From: Zeugodacus cucurbitae
Lineage: Eukaryota; Arthropoda; Insecta; Diptera; Tephritidae
Assembly (NCBI RefSeq): GCF_028554725.1
Contig: NC_071667.1
Location: forward strand, 10,895,501-10,959,500
DNA: 64,000 bases
Direction of reading: 5' to 3'
This document shows positions 11,860 to 23,559 of this stretch, in pieces. Numbering within the stretch: the first letter of the stretch is position 1; every line of letters starts with the position of its first letter. The position numbers and the translations under genes are program-made. The notes under the pieces are model-generated. The model saw only the letters and a list, made by a program, of their open reading frames with translations, did not search any database and was not told where the DNA came from.

Positions 11860-14800
11860 GCAAGTTTGAAATGTGAAATTATGTAACTGCGAAAATATTT
11901 CATTTAATTATTTATAAATACCTTTAATTACTTATATTAATATTTGATATTGTATTATGGCTTTAGCAAAGTACAATAAGAAAGTATGTATGTATTATAC
12001 TACCACATATACATATCTACGTATATATACAATTACCAAAGCTGCCTATTTAAACCTACAATATTTTTTCTTTAGCTTTATGTAACAGTATGGAGCGAAT
12101 GATTTGATTTTTTTCTGATTTTATGCAAACAAAAACTTTGACAAATATTTAAAATCTTTCACATCGGAAGTGATATTTTAAAATTTGCCAAAGTTTACAT
12201 TGATATTCCCATTTTGAAAGTTACTCTAAGTTAGTGTCCATTAGAGAACTGCAGCTCCACGCCTTCCAAAAATTTGTTTTGAGTATACTCAAATGTGTTG
12301 TAGGAAAACAGTGCGCGTTCGTGCTGTTTCATTCCGCCCACCACTCCCAAATGCATTGCCATCACTTGTAAGAAGCGACTTTTTCATTTGTATTCACTTT
12401 TGATTTGCTTACAAATCTAACAGCATCCTTCGCTTACATACGTTTACTCGTATATATGTACATAAATTCATGCATTGTTGTAATTAATTTGCGATTCTAA
12501 AAAATATAAAAACAAAAAACTAAAGTAAATAGAAATATAAAAATAAATAAATATATAAAATTTAAAAATAATGTAAATTAAATAAAATTTAATTGATTAA
12601 TTAAAATTTGTTGTTGCAATAAAATTCCCCGCATTTTACTAGTATTTTCAGTAGCGCAAACTGTTCGAAATTAAAATTTTATTATTTTTGAAAAATTGTA
12701 CGCTTAAAATGCATCCTAAAAACTTGCCATAACTGTTGCCACACTACTTGCAACTAGTGTAAGTATAACAAAATACGAATATATACATAATAAAATCATA
12801 CATGTATGTACATATGTATCGCTCATATTTTTTACAACAACGCAAGCGAAAATCAAATAATTCAATAAGTAATAATAATTAAACAAATTTCTGGGTGTGT
12901 TTGTCGACACTTTTCAGTTGTGTTGGGAAGCAAAGACGTGGCCGAACTGGAATTCAGCTGCGCAAAGAGTACTAAGGATCATTTCGAAAAAAAAGAAACT
13001 AAAACTAAAATAAAAGAAACGAAACTTCTCAACATGCGAAACACGCAATTTAGCTTAGTTACATACATAACTACGTATATGCTACAATTACTACAATCAT
13101 CGTATGCTTGTGTACTACATATTTCCAACATGTAAACTAATGCTTAAACAGTAACTGTTTCTTTCCCTCTACAGCCTCCCGCACGCTGCAATTATTAATT
13201 AAATCATTCTAGTTTAGCCAGTGTGTAACTGCTGGTGCACAATGAAAAAATGAAATATATTGAACATAAAGCATTGCAAATCGAAAAACACATATATAAA
13301 CATATATATATAACAAGATTTCTGTATTAACTGCCGAATCTTAATTCATACTCCTTCTGAAGCCGAGCATTTTCAGAACCAAAAAAGTAAAGTTAAAATA
13401 GAAAAGAAAAGAATACCAGAAATTAAAGGGTACGAGAATAAAGCGTTAAATGCGATAACTTGAAAGAGCACAAAACTACACACAAGCATTTCAAAAACAA
13501 CAAAAAAGCAGCGCATATTATAAAATATCTATCACTGAGCGCCGCAAAATTACCGACATTACAACGACAAACCACTTTGCAGCACCACTTTCAAACTTCA
13601 ATTAATCCCGTAATGGATTCACTTAACCTGTTTTGCAAAACTCTAGCTACATACTTTGAAATTAAACCATTTGATTTTCTATTTGCTATATACATACATA
13701 CATAGATAACTGAATTATTTTTTTTTGTAATCGTAAACCACTTTCTACTCCTCTAAATCTCTCTCTCTCTCGCAAATTTCAACGCACCCCTTAACCAAAA
13801 TAATTCTCGCAGGACCAAAACAAATTATTACAGTTTCTCGTAGCGAGTGACCAAATCTTTCCGATGTCACTCTACAAAATACATCCCCATAAGTTCTCTC
13901 CAATCAACAACATTTGTTTACACTCTCCATAATTCCAAGCTATTTTTCGCTCACCATCACTTTGTGTTTCCTCTCTACAACTGAACTCTATATATATATA
14001 TTGTTTCAAACTTTCTCTTTTCCAATGCGTCTCCTTTATTTATATCTGATTTGCTAAATTTTCTTTTGACTCCATCCTTCGTATATTTACCTGCTTGTTG
14101 TGACCAAGTTCTATCAAACGCGCCTCATGCATGCACATCAGTTAAACGAAAAAATAAAAAACAAAAAGTTCGAAAAACAGTATGAGTTTAAGTAATATCA
14201 TAATAGTCTTAGGTAATACATACCGTTATTGGGTAATTATATGCTGTGATATCTGTATCCAAAAGTTTCATAAACATTGCAGTGACTTAACTTGTTGACT
14301 GCATGTGCTGACTTTACAAGTACATACACACACACTTGCACTCATACATACATACATGCATCAGAATAATGGAGTTATTAAAGTAGAAATTAGCGTAGTT
14401 AAAAAAAATGTTCGAGCAATAACAAGTTGCGAAGTTTTATTTTGCGCAACATTGCATATTTTAGGGCGCTTACACTCCTTATAATAAGATTGCAATAGCC
14501 CATAGAGAAGATATCAATTTATATACCATGCAGATGATCTGATAAACGCTAATAAAATTGATGATGATGATTGATAAGATGAAATATATATGTTTGTATA
14601 TCCGACAAAGGCCGAGCGCACGCCCGCACTTAAAATCTGAAAAACTTAGTATAACTTTTCCACGAAGTTCATACTACATTCTTGTACATTTTTACTTTGA
14701 CTATATAGAATATTCAAATGATTTATATATGTACTTCCAGTACTAATATTATAGAATGGACATTCTAGTTATATGTTCTGCTTTTTGAGAGCTGTCATTA

Positions 14801-16795
14801 CACTTCCAGAATATTTTTCAGATCCGAAATACTTCGCTAATCTTTCATACTTTCTTTCCGATTGATATCAGAAGATATGGACGTATCGTCAGCTGATATC
14901 AATATCATCTGCACTTCCTATTAACATATCGTCCGATATGATAACGAATTTGAATGATAATTAAACTGATTTCTAAATATTCAAACTCAGAATCCTTATA
15001 TTCAGAATCCTTATTAGATTGGCAAACGTCTCCTTTCCGCTTCTTTATTCAATGCTTTATAAAAAGTGCAACTTCATACCCCCCATTCTTATTTGCGAAG
15101 AACTCGGACAACCACCTTTCACAAGCCTCTTTTCAGTTCAACTTTATACCACCAATTGCGTTCGCCATGGACGGGAACAGATGGTAGTCACTTGCCGCTA
15201 TGTCCGAGCTATATGATGGATGCGATAAAACCTCATATCCAAGCTTCCGTAGCTTCTGACGAGTCATCAACGAAGTGTGTGGTCTGGCGTTGTCCTTGTG
15301 GAACACTACACACTTCCTGTTGGCCAATTCCTGGCCGTTAATCCCGGCTTGGTCACTGTTTGGGACGATTCACCAACCTTCGACCACGACCGTTTTCGCT
15401 TGATATTATCGTATGTGATCCATTTTTCGTCGCCAGTCACCATCCGCCTCAAAAATGGGTCGAGTTCATTCCGTCTCAGCAGCATATCGCAGGCGTTGAT
15501 TCGGTCCAGAAGGTTTTTTTGCGTCATGCGGCACCGAAACATCAAGATTTTTTGTCTATATAGCCTTCTGCAGTTGGTTTAAAATGGTTTGATGATTAAC
15601 TCCCATCTCCTGGGCGATGTCACGAGATGCCACATGCCGGTCTAACTCGATGTTTTCCATGATTTGATCGGTATTCGTCGTCACATGTCTTCCGCCGGGT
15701 AGCTTATCCGTGTTGTCGTTTTCACCCGCTCTGAATCGTCGAAACCATTCCTTCACAGTTCGAAATGATAGAGTACCATCCCCCAAAACACCATGAATCT
15801 CACGGAACGTTTCTCAAGCGGATTTGCCTTTAACGAAGGAAAACTTAAAAAAAATAAAATTTCGGCGTTGGTGAACTCCATGTTTACACGTCTATAACTG
15901 TTCGACGCAATATCCAAACTAATCATGCATAGCGTCGTTTTGTATGTTATGTCAAGATCTTTCAAAGATGTATAGTATTGCCAGATACGAGCTATGTAGC
16001 GCTTTATGCATAGCCGCGAAACCTAATATGTATATGTAAATAGCAGGATGCTTCTTGGGATTAAAAAAAATGCTCTCATGTCAAAAGATTTACATTTGAA
16101 AGTAACAGCAGGGTGAATACTAATATCGCATTAAACTAACTAACTTAACTAAGTATATTCTCTCAGTCCGTTGCTTGTTCTATTCACCACTCGCATATAC
16201 TGGAAAAATGAAGCCAGCAATTTCCAATAAATTTTTAGATATTATGAGTGTTTGAACATCATAACACACAACACATACATATCGAAAATTATACTAAGAT
16301 TAGTCATAGTACACTTAGAATACATTCTATCGCTTTCTTCACACTACCGGTCAACAAAAGTTAGTTTATACAGAATAGTAAAACCGTTCGTCGTCTTGAC
16401 TGTTTATTGCATGCGATTCGTCACATTTTCATCTACTTTCACTAACTATCTCTAATTTCCTACTCTCATACATACAAACATTTACATGCTTCCACATTAT
16501 TTGCATCAACTCATCCAGCATTTATCCCCAACTATTCTTAACTTTTCATATGCTATACGTAACATATCCCCATATCTCAAGTTTATCTATCACAATCTAG
16601 ATCTATCTATCTTTCGCTCTATCTCTAAATACACTCGTACATACATACTCACATACATATTTGTTTTAACTGTCTATCTAACTGTGTGTCATTGTGCATT
16701 TGACATTTTAACCAAAATACTCTTTTACTTTGCATCATACATTTTGTTTATATATAAAAAGAAAAAAAAAACTATTATTTACTCGTGTCTCTTAG
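11860..16795 (+). other. nAChRbeta1 intron 1 (GC-AG), 4.9 kb
   Basis: The donor is AG|GCAAGT at 11860 and the acceptor is TCTCTTAG ending at 16795. The intron is mostly AT-rich and holds a dead mariner copy at 15019-16016. Strong pyrimidine-rich acceptor-like sites occur at about 13175 (TTTCCCTCTACAG) and near 12915 (CTTTTCAG) without an obvious coding exon after them. They could be decoys or mark untranslated alternative exons. The frames at 12920-13135 and 13460-13705 are open by chance as far as I can tell. Confidence 0.75.
15019..16016 (-). pseudogene. mariner (D34D) transposon remnant, copy d, inside nAChRbeta1 intron 1
   Basis: Reading the minus strand from 15965 to 15133, broken frames give an N-terminal start (MEFTNAEI), a helix-turn-helix region (SFRTVKEWFRRFRAGE), the first catalytic block VTGDEKWITYDN, then HKDNARPHTS and a third block ending YHLF. 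The last two aspartates are 34 residues apart, the mariner D34D spacing. The copy has frameshifts between all blocks and has lost the segment of roughly 170 bp between TKPGLTARN and the NRKCVVFH region that copy e (53.1 kb) retains. Homology with copy e runs from TTGGCAAA at 15019 to TAGCCG at 16016. The exact terminal repeats are unclear. It lies opposite to the host gene and cannot encode active transposase. Confidence 0.88.
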
Positions 16796-16932
16796 TAAGC
16801 GCATCCGAAGATGAAGAACGCTTGGTACGTGATCTCTTTCGTGGGTATAACAAACTTATACGACCCGTTCAGAATATGACACAAAAAGTTGGAGTAAGAT
16901 TTGGTTTGGCGTTCGTACAGCTAATCAATGTC
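16796..16932 (+). CDS. nAChRbeta1: nAChRbeta1 coding exon 2
   Basis: Encodes residues 29-74, the start of the mature extracellular ligand-binding domain: SEDEERLVRDLFRGYNKLIR then a putative N-glycosylation site NMT (55-57) and the first beta-strand region ending QLINV. The acceptor is CTCTTAG before 16796 and the donor is GTAAGT at 16933; the exon ends in phase 0. The sequence matches my memory of Drosophila ARD nearly residue for residue, so the assignment to beta1 rather than beta2 or an alpha subunit is firm. Confidence 0.96.
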
Positions 16933-17762
16933 GTAAGTGTGCATTACTACTAACTACTAACACCTACTACTACTAGATAGTACTGCAACAAGTACTGTTA
17001 TTAAACCAATACTACCACTACCACTACAACAATTACTCCACCTTCTACTGCTGTACTTTAACAACTAGATTACTTAAATTGTACCCAGACTTACGGGACC
17101 CGTATGTTTTTTTGGTAACAGTACCGCAATTATTTCGACTATCATACGGTACTTAACGTAACACATACTTACTACATACCTACTCTGCTAATAATTGTTT
17201 TCAATCAGTGTATTATATATATGTACCTCAGTTGATATGTCATTTGATTACTCATTACTCATAAAATATTTTAATTTTGTAATCATTATTTTATTTCGAA
17301 TTGTGTGTAAATACAGTTATCAGCAAATACTACAAACACACTCATGTATGAACTAAATATTTGTATGTAAATATTTAATAATTTTGCGATTTGTAAATAG
17401 CTCATTTAAGACTATTCATATTTATTAACCGGATAAAACTCACGAAAAAGCATACATTTATGTAATCATAGCGTCACATTCATACAAATTATTTCATTAA
17501 TTTACATTTTAAAATTAAATTTAATTTTTTTAATTATTGATTTAACAAATAAAAAATCCTACATAAAATTTCACTTTATTGATAATGAACTCCTCCCCTT
17601 CATCGTTTATGTACGAAATCTGTAACTGAAACTGTTATACACATATCTGTCTCTGTATAACCGAATTCAAACGCATATGCGATATCGAAATTCTAAAACA
17701 AATCTATATCTATAAAACATACATACATACACAACTGTGTGTGTGACTGTCGAAAACCTCAG

Positions 17763-17917
17763 AATGAGAAAAATCAAATTATGAAATCAAACGTTTGGTT
17801 ACGTTTGGTTTGGTACGATTATCAATTGCAATGGGATGAGGCCGATTATGGTGGCATTGGTGTGCTGCGCTTGCCGCCTGATAAGGTTTGGAAACCGGAT
17901 ATTGTATTGTTCAATAA
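17763..17917 (+). CDS. nAChRbeta1: nAChRbeta1 coding exon 3 (loop D region)
   Basis: Encodes residues 75-125 plus two bases of codon 126. It begins NEKNQIMKSNV after a CCTCAG acceptor and carries the complementary-face loop D motif WLRLVWYDY, with Arg88 encoded by CGT 17802-17804. It also carries the WDEADYGGI and PPDKVWKPDI signatures of the family. The donor is GTGAGT at 17918. Loop D forms part of the acetylcholine and neonicotinoid site contributed by beta subunits. The arginine is the wild-type state at the position where a threonine substitution in some aphids lowers neonicotinoid sensitivity. Confidence 0.97.
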
Positions 17918-18567
17918 GTGAGTAGCGAATGTCAGCAATAATTTTTTACTAAATAATAATATTTTGATATTATATAGGAAATATACCATAAAATATATAT
18001 ATAAACGCTTGCTTTCTTGGAGCGAGTCACAAAAGAACGCTTAACCCCTATATAGATCGTTTATAGTTTTCGAAAAACTCTGCTTTGCAAACTCAGCTGT
18101 AAAATATAATAACTTTTTACTCTTGATTTCTTTTACTAACCGACGTAGACATGTTTCAAGAAATATACATGCATATAATATATAGAAAAACTCAAAAGTT
18201 AAGTAACAGAGTTTGGCTTTTGCTAGCCAGATATTTTGTTATTTAAGCGAGTGTTCTTTTGCTGGCTAGCAAGAAAAAGTGGCTTAAAACTTTAATTTAT
18301 ACCAACCAATATATCTATAATACACTACAGAACTCTGAAAAAATAAGTAACAGAGTTTCTTTGACGCTTGTCATACATTATATTAAGTAAGCGAGTGTTC
18401 TTTTGCAAACCGCTTACAAGAAGGAAGTAACTCCAGAACTTAAGTAATACACATTTTTGCCATTTGAGTATGTTCTATAATATACCATACTATATATAGA
18501 GTAATTATTGTCACACTCACTAATCTCAATACATTTCTCTCAACACTCAACAACTTACGCACCAAAG
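17918..18567 (+). other. nAChRbeta1 intron 3 with duplicated hairpin element
   Basis: A GT-AG intron of 650 bp. It contains two imperfect direct repeats, at about 18189-18277 and 18331-18424, each with AAGTAACAGAGTTT and, downstream, AAGCGAGTGTTCTTTTGC. Within the first copy TTGCTAGCCAG (18220-18230) and CTGGCTAGCAA (18262-18272) form a perfect 11-bp inverted repeat around a 31-base loop. A related sequence in the opposite orientation lies near 18010-18045. The role is unknown. Confidence 0.75.
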
Positions 18568-19012
18568 TGCTGATGGCAATTACGAAGTGCGTTACAAATC
18601 CAACGTGCTCATTTATCCAACGGGCGAAGTGCTCTGGGTACCACCGGCGATCTATCAGAGTTCCTGCACTATCGATGTCACATATTTTCCATTCGATCAG
18701 CAGACATGTATTATGAAATTCGGTTCGTGGACCTTTAATGGTGATCAAGTGTCACTGGCATTGTACAACAATAAGAATTTTGTCGATCTCTCGGATTATT
18801 GGAAATCGGGTACTTGGGATATTATCGAAGTGCCAGCCTATCTGAATGTCTACGAAGGCGATGGCAATCATCCAACCGAGACAGATATCACATTTTATAT
18901 AATTATACGTCGCAAGACACTGTTCTACACAGTGAACTTGATATTGCCAACGGTGCTGATCTCATTCCTGTGCGTACTGGTGTTTTATCTGCCTGCCGAG
19001 GCCGGTGAAAAG
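18568..19012 (+). CDS. nAChRbeta1: nAChRbeta1 coding exon 4 (Cys loop, TM1)
   Basis: Encodes residues 126-274. It contains the family-defining Cys loop, Cys159 and Cys173 with 13 residues between (TIDVTYFPFDQQT), the NPTGEVLWVPP-type strand region, the loop C segment EGDGNHPTETD, and TM1 (about 243-266, ending FYLPAEAGEK). Loop C lacks the adjacent cysteine pair of alpha subunits, so this is a non-alpha, structural beta subunit. The acceptor is ACCAAAG, which is short of pyrimidines next to the AG, but the joined codon AAT gives the conserved ADGNYEVRY. The donor is GTAATA at 19013, a weaker site, and read-through gives an early stop. Confidence 0.97.
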
Positions 19013-19130
19013 GTAATATCCAACCATTGTGTAATTTGTAACTAAATGGCTGTGAGTTTCTTTTTTGTGTAAACATATATTCACTTGTATAAATTAAAAT
19101 CTATTAATATATTATTTTTTAACACCACAG

Positions 19131-19495
19131 GTTACATTGGGCATAAGCATTCTGCTGTCACTGGTTGTGTTCCTTTTGCTTGTATCGAAGATTCTACCGC
19201 CGACTTCGCTGGTGCTGCCACTCATTGCCAAGTACTTGCTGTTCACCTTCATTATGAATACGGTATCAATTTTGGTTACCGTTATTATTATAAATTGGAA
19301 TTTCCGCGGTCCGCGTACACATCGCATGCCCATGTGGATACGTACGGTCTTTCTGCATTATCTGCCGGCATTTCTGCTAATGAAGCGTCCGCGTAAGACC
19401 AGGTTGCGTTGGATGATGGAAATGCCGGGCATGAGCATGCCAGCACATCCACATCCCTCATATGGATCACCAGCTGAGCTGCCCAAGCACATTAG
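19131..19495 (+). CDS. nAChRbeta1: nAChRbeta1 coding exon 5 (TM2, TM3, start of cytoplasmic loop)
   Basis: Encodes residues 275-395 plus two bases of Ser396. It opens with the pore-lining TM2 (VTLGISILLSLVVFLLLVSK, 275-294), then TM3 (about 305-328, ending in VTVIIINW) and the start of the large cytoplasmic loop with a basic stretch KRPRKTRLRW. Glu273, just before TM2 in exon 4, is the intermediate ring typical of cation-selective channels. The acceptor is ACCACAG and the donor GTGAGT at 19496. Intron 4 is 118 bp and intron 5 is 56 bp. Confidence 0.97.
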
Positions 19496-19551
19496 GTGAG
19501 TCAAAATGTCTCGCTATATTCAGCTTTTATTAAATTATATTTTTGATTTAG

Positions 19552-19786
19552 CGCAATCGGCGGCAAACAATCCAAAATGGAGGTTATGGAGCTCTCCGAC
19601 TTGCATCATCCCAATTGCAAAATCAATCGTAAAGTAAATAGTGGCGCCGATTTGGGGCTTGGCGATCAATGTCGACGTGAAAGTGAATCATCCGATTCGA
19701 TATTGCTTTCGCCAGAGGCCAGCAAAGCCACCGAAGCGGTTGAATTCATCGCAGAACATTTACGAAATGAGGATCTCTACATACAA
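19552..19786 (+). CDS. nAChRbeta1: nAChRbeta1 coding exon 6 (cytoplasmic loop)
   Basis: Encodes the end of Ser396 and residues 397-474, the variable TM3-TM4 intracellular loop. It includes AIGGKQSKMEVMELSDLHHP, a serine-rich RRESESSDS segment that could be phosphorylated, and the amphipathic pre-TM4 helix (EAVEFIAEHLRNEDLYIQ). The acceptor is TGATTTAG and the donor GTAAGT at 19787. If intron 6 (237 bp) were retained the frame would run on to a stop near 19885 and lose TM4. Confidence 0.97.
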
Positions 19787-20023
19787 GTAAGTTTTATGTT
19801 TCCTCTAGTTTTTGTGGATCATAATCTGCCACCAAATATGCTTCTGGCAATGAACTTCACGCAGTTTAAGGGAGTTGCAATCTAGTACTAAATAATTAAT
19901 ACATACTTGTAGTTATACTTATCGATAGTCAACTGTTACTAAAACAATTACTCTTGAGTTACTACAGAATAATATCATAATACATAACCTATTCCCTCTT
20001 AACCCTCATTACTCTATTTGCAG

Positions 20024-20188
20024 ACCCGTGAGGATTGGAAATATGTGGCCATGGTCATCGATCGTCTGCAACTCTACATCTTCTTCATAGTGACCACTGC
20101 CGGTACAGTTGGCATACTAATGGATGCGCCACATATCTTTGAGTATGTAGATCAAGATCGCATCATCGAAATTTATCGTGGAAAATAA
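20024..20188 (+). CDS. nAChRbeta1: nAChRbeta1 coding exon 7 (TM4, C terminus)
   Basis: Encodes residues 475-528 and TAA (20186-20188). TREDWKYVAMVIDRLQLYIF leads into TM4 (about 487-506), followed by MDAPHIFEYVDQDRIIEIYR and the short extracellular end GK. The acceptor is TATTTGCAG. The complete predicted protein is 528 residues; I recall Drosophila ARD as 521, the difference lying in the signal peptide. The product would sit in the neuronal plasma membrane as part of pentameric cation channels gated by acetylcholine, paired with alpha subunits. Confidence 0.97.
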   Translation, partial: TREDWKYVAMVIDRLQLYIFFIVTTAGTVGILMDAPHIFEYVDQDRIIEIYRGK

Positions 20189-22386
20189 ATCCTTTATTTA
20201 CACGGTGATGGCGTGAAAAACGCAAATTTACGTAAAAGCAAAATTTGGAATTCATTAAAAAATAATTTAAAATAGATATACTCGGTGCGGGTTTTATCAC
20301 TAATCCGTTGTTAGTGAAGAGATATTTTGCACAAAACAACAACAACAAAACTTCAGCACATAACGGCAATAAATTTGAAGCGATTATTCATGTATTACAT
20401 ACATAAATATACGTGTATAAGTAAGATGTAGTCGTCAAGTCGCGTTCAAATCAATTCTTCCATGTTAAGAATTATATTATTTTAAGAGTTTTTAATTAGA
20501 ATTTATAAGTCAACTTATTATAAGTGCAATGATTCATAAGGATATTGTTATGTTAAGCGTTTTAAGTAACTGTGTATTTATATGCTTGTAATAGACCACT
20601 TGAATTTAGTCAAATAAGAAAAGCGAATTGGAAGTAACTAAATACGAAAGTTAAAATATCTAGAAAAACGCGTGCATATTAGTGAAATTACATAAAGAAA
20701 GAAAATAATTATTAGCAATTAATAAAGTGGAACGCTTCAGCTCATAAAGTTAAACAGTAGCGTAAATTTCACGGAGCCATTTGCGTAAATATAATTCGTA
20801 CTAATAGAAACGAAACGAAATCATTTTATTATTGAGCAAACCCCTAATCGAATGAATAAACATGACTCTGCTTACAAAAATTGTGTAAATCTTTTAATAT
20901 AGGCTCTCCATGTTGCTCTTCAGAAAGAAATAAGAAAATTAAGGTTTCATCTTCTTTTACTGAGAGAAATCTATTGAATTTCAACTTAAACAACATTATA
21001 TGGATCCTATCAACTGACTTTGAAGAATTTTTATATAAATAAAAAAAGAGGACAAGAATCGAACCCACGGTTCTAGATTTTTTTTGTTTTTTTTTGAGGA
21101 AATTCGTTTCTATGTTTTGAGAAAAACGACTACAAATTTTTTAGAAAGAGTAAAACCAACGTACAGTGCGCAACTACTTCATATTCTATATCTTCAAAAC
21201 TATTAGTCGGATTGCCTTTGGGACAGTATTCTAGGGATAAAAGTTCTAGTTGTAAAAGTTAATAAGATAATAAAATAAAATCGATTTTAAAAAGTCATAG
21301 AACCCAAGTAACTCCTTAATCAAATAAAGAAGTCTAAAAAAACTTAAGTTATAGAACAAAAAACTGCGCATTCGCCTAATTGGAAACCAAGCAAACAGAA
21401 CTGAAGTCTATTAATATTTATTTGCTTGCTGTCGCACTGTAACCAATTTGAGGCTCAAGTGTTCAACAAAATGAAATGAACTTTTAATTTATGCACAGCA
21501 TTTGGCGGCATTGGCTGCGAAAGAGCTTCGCCCAACTAGCTGGCTGACTGACTGACTGGCTGAGGGCTAAGGAAGTTACGAAGCAAGTCGTCGGCGGTCA
21601 CGGGCAAATGCGGCAGTGACGACGTCAACACAGAGTGTTTTTTTTTTGCAGCAACAACAACAGACATAAAATCGTGATTTACCTTTTCGTATTTGATTTT
21701 TTTCTACTATTTTGTATTTCTGTACTATTTTAAGCAGCATTTTATTTTTAATTTTTTATTTTTTATTTCTATTTTTCATCCGTTAATTCATTTTATGCTC
21801 CGCTGTTTAGTGTCAAGCGCGGCGAGTTGACACTCTGACACCAACTAGGTGGCGGCGGCGACGACGACGATGACGACGGTGGTGCGGTCCATGTCGACTT
21901 GTTAGCCGAGCGCGCCAGCACCATAAATTGCTGCGAGCCGTGTTTGCAGCAGATCGTGCGCCACAGTTTAGACCCGGCATGGCTGAGCCGTCAAGTAGCG
22001 TTCGTACACATAAGCTGTTGGCGACGAGTGCGGCTGGGCCAGAACGGGTTCGCACAAGCAGCAACTACAATAACAACCTGTACTATTTTTTTTATTCTAT
22101 GTAGTTTTTATTGTTTTATGCTGTCGAGCAGGCGCAGAGAAAAAAAAGCGCAAAATATGAAATTCAGTCAGTCAGCTCACTCAACCATTCATTCATTCAT
22201 AAATTCTTGCATTAGCGCGAATGTCTATGTGTTCGCTCGCCATTCAACACGCGGCGCTGTGCACCTAATTGCGAATAATATGAATGAATTTCGTATTCAA
22301 ATTTATGGTTTGTTTTTGTAATTCAATTCAATCAGTAGAACCAATTGAACTTTTGAGTGTATGCTTCCATTTACTTATATATATAT

Positions 22387-22426
<40 letters not shown>

Positions 22427-23559
22427 CTATAGCTCATAACTCGGCCATTAGCGTGTCGCGCATTCACTCAAGCGCTCATAGTTGAACTGTAAATCTTACG
22501 ACAGCATTTTATTAATGATTATTTTTTGCTAATTTCATTTTTTTAATATGATTTTGAAAAGCTGTCATTCTTGTTCGTGGTTGTGACTGTACAACATCCG
22601 GTGCGCGTCAGAGTTGCGTTTAAAACTTTACGTTTTTGTTGTTTTTACGTTTTGCTGTTTATATTTTGTTTCTTCTTAGTTTTTTTAGTTTTGCTTTCAA
22701 TTTATCAAGTTCAACGCCAAACTCAGCCACATACAATTAAAGTGGTTTTTTTAATATTACACACATTTACTTATCTAAATAAAAAAGTCATAAACAGCCT
22801 AAGCATTGCGCCTGGCAATTTGTCTATGAAATCGTTAACATTTATCTTCTTAAAATGTTTCTCTGTACTTCACTCTACTATGTTTGTCTTCACTGTAATT
22901 TCAAGAGTATTGAATTACCAAACAATTTGTTTCTATGCCAGCATTGTAAAGCACAAATGTGTGAAACTGAGAAGTGTCATTCCATGAAATGGTTGGTTTT
23001 ATAGAATTTATAAAATGTAAATATATTTACATAAATACATATACACGTACATATAGTGAAGCAGTAAAGTTTGTCGATAAAACTGTTCAAATAGCAACCC
23101 AACGTAGTAATTATGGATCACCATTAAAATATTCGCAGTTAATCTAAACATTTTATGAATAACTGTGTGTTATATTTCACAAAATTCCATCATAATTTTT
23201 TTAATCTATTTATTTCAAAACAGTATGCAAAATCTCAAATTTAGTTAGGCCGCTGCACTACAAAACGAGAGACTTAAGAAACGAACTTGATGCAATTATT
23301 GTCACGCTAATACCTCAGGAAAATTGATATTTGTGCACTGTTATTTTTCTCAACTTTAATTCAACCATTGCATATGTTATTCATGTTTGATTTTTTTTGT
23401 CAGATGTTAGTAAGTAGTGTTTAAAGAAACAAAAACATATACCATGCTAAAAGAAAAAGTAACCTAATTAATAGAACTTCATTTTATACCATAGAAAATA
23501 ACTATAATTAACTTTAAAATAGGTAAACAATTTGAATGAAATGTTTTCGATTTAGTAAT
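20189..23559. other. nAChRbeta1 3' flank and intergenic DNA
   Basis: The first part is the likely 3' untranslated region: AATAAA-type signals occur at the stop codon itself and again near 20368, 20720 and 20853. Beyond that the DNA is AT-rich with a pure GT run at 22389-22422. The open frames at 21899-22321 and 22571-22987 are unbounded by splice sites and of low complexity. No gene is supported. Confidence 0.55.
22389..22422. repeat. GT dinucleotide microsatellite
   Basis: Seventeen uninterrupted GT units follow a short TA run. It should be length-variable between individuals. Confidence 0.95.

Noticed and set aside
16486..16953. 155-codon frame read as one protein
   Set aside because: Only its last part (from 16796) is nAChRbeta1 exon 2. 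The rest is intron with a pyrimidine-rich tract.
21040..21075. tRNA-like B box (GGTTCGATTC on the minus strand)
   Set aside because: The flanking bases do not form the T-arm stem, and no A box or acceptor stem was found at the right distance.
22571..22987. 138-codon frame with a hydrophobic start
   Set aside because: The start is TTG, the composition is T-rich, there are no splice sites and no homology is recalled.
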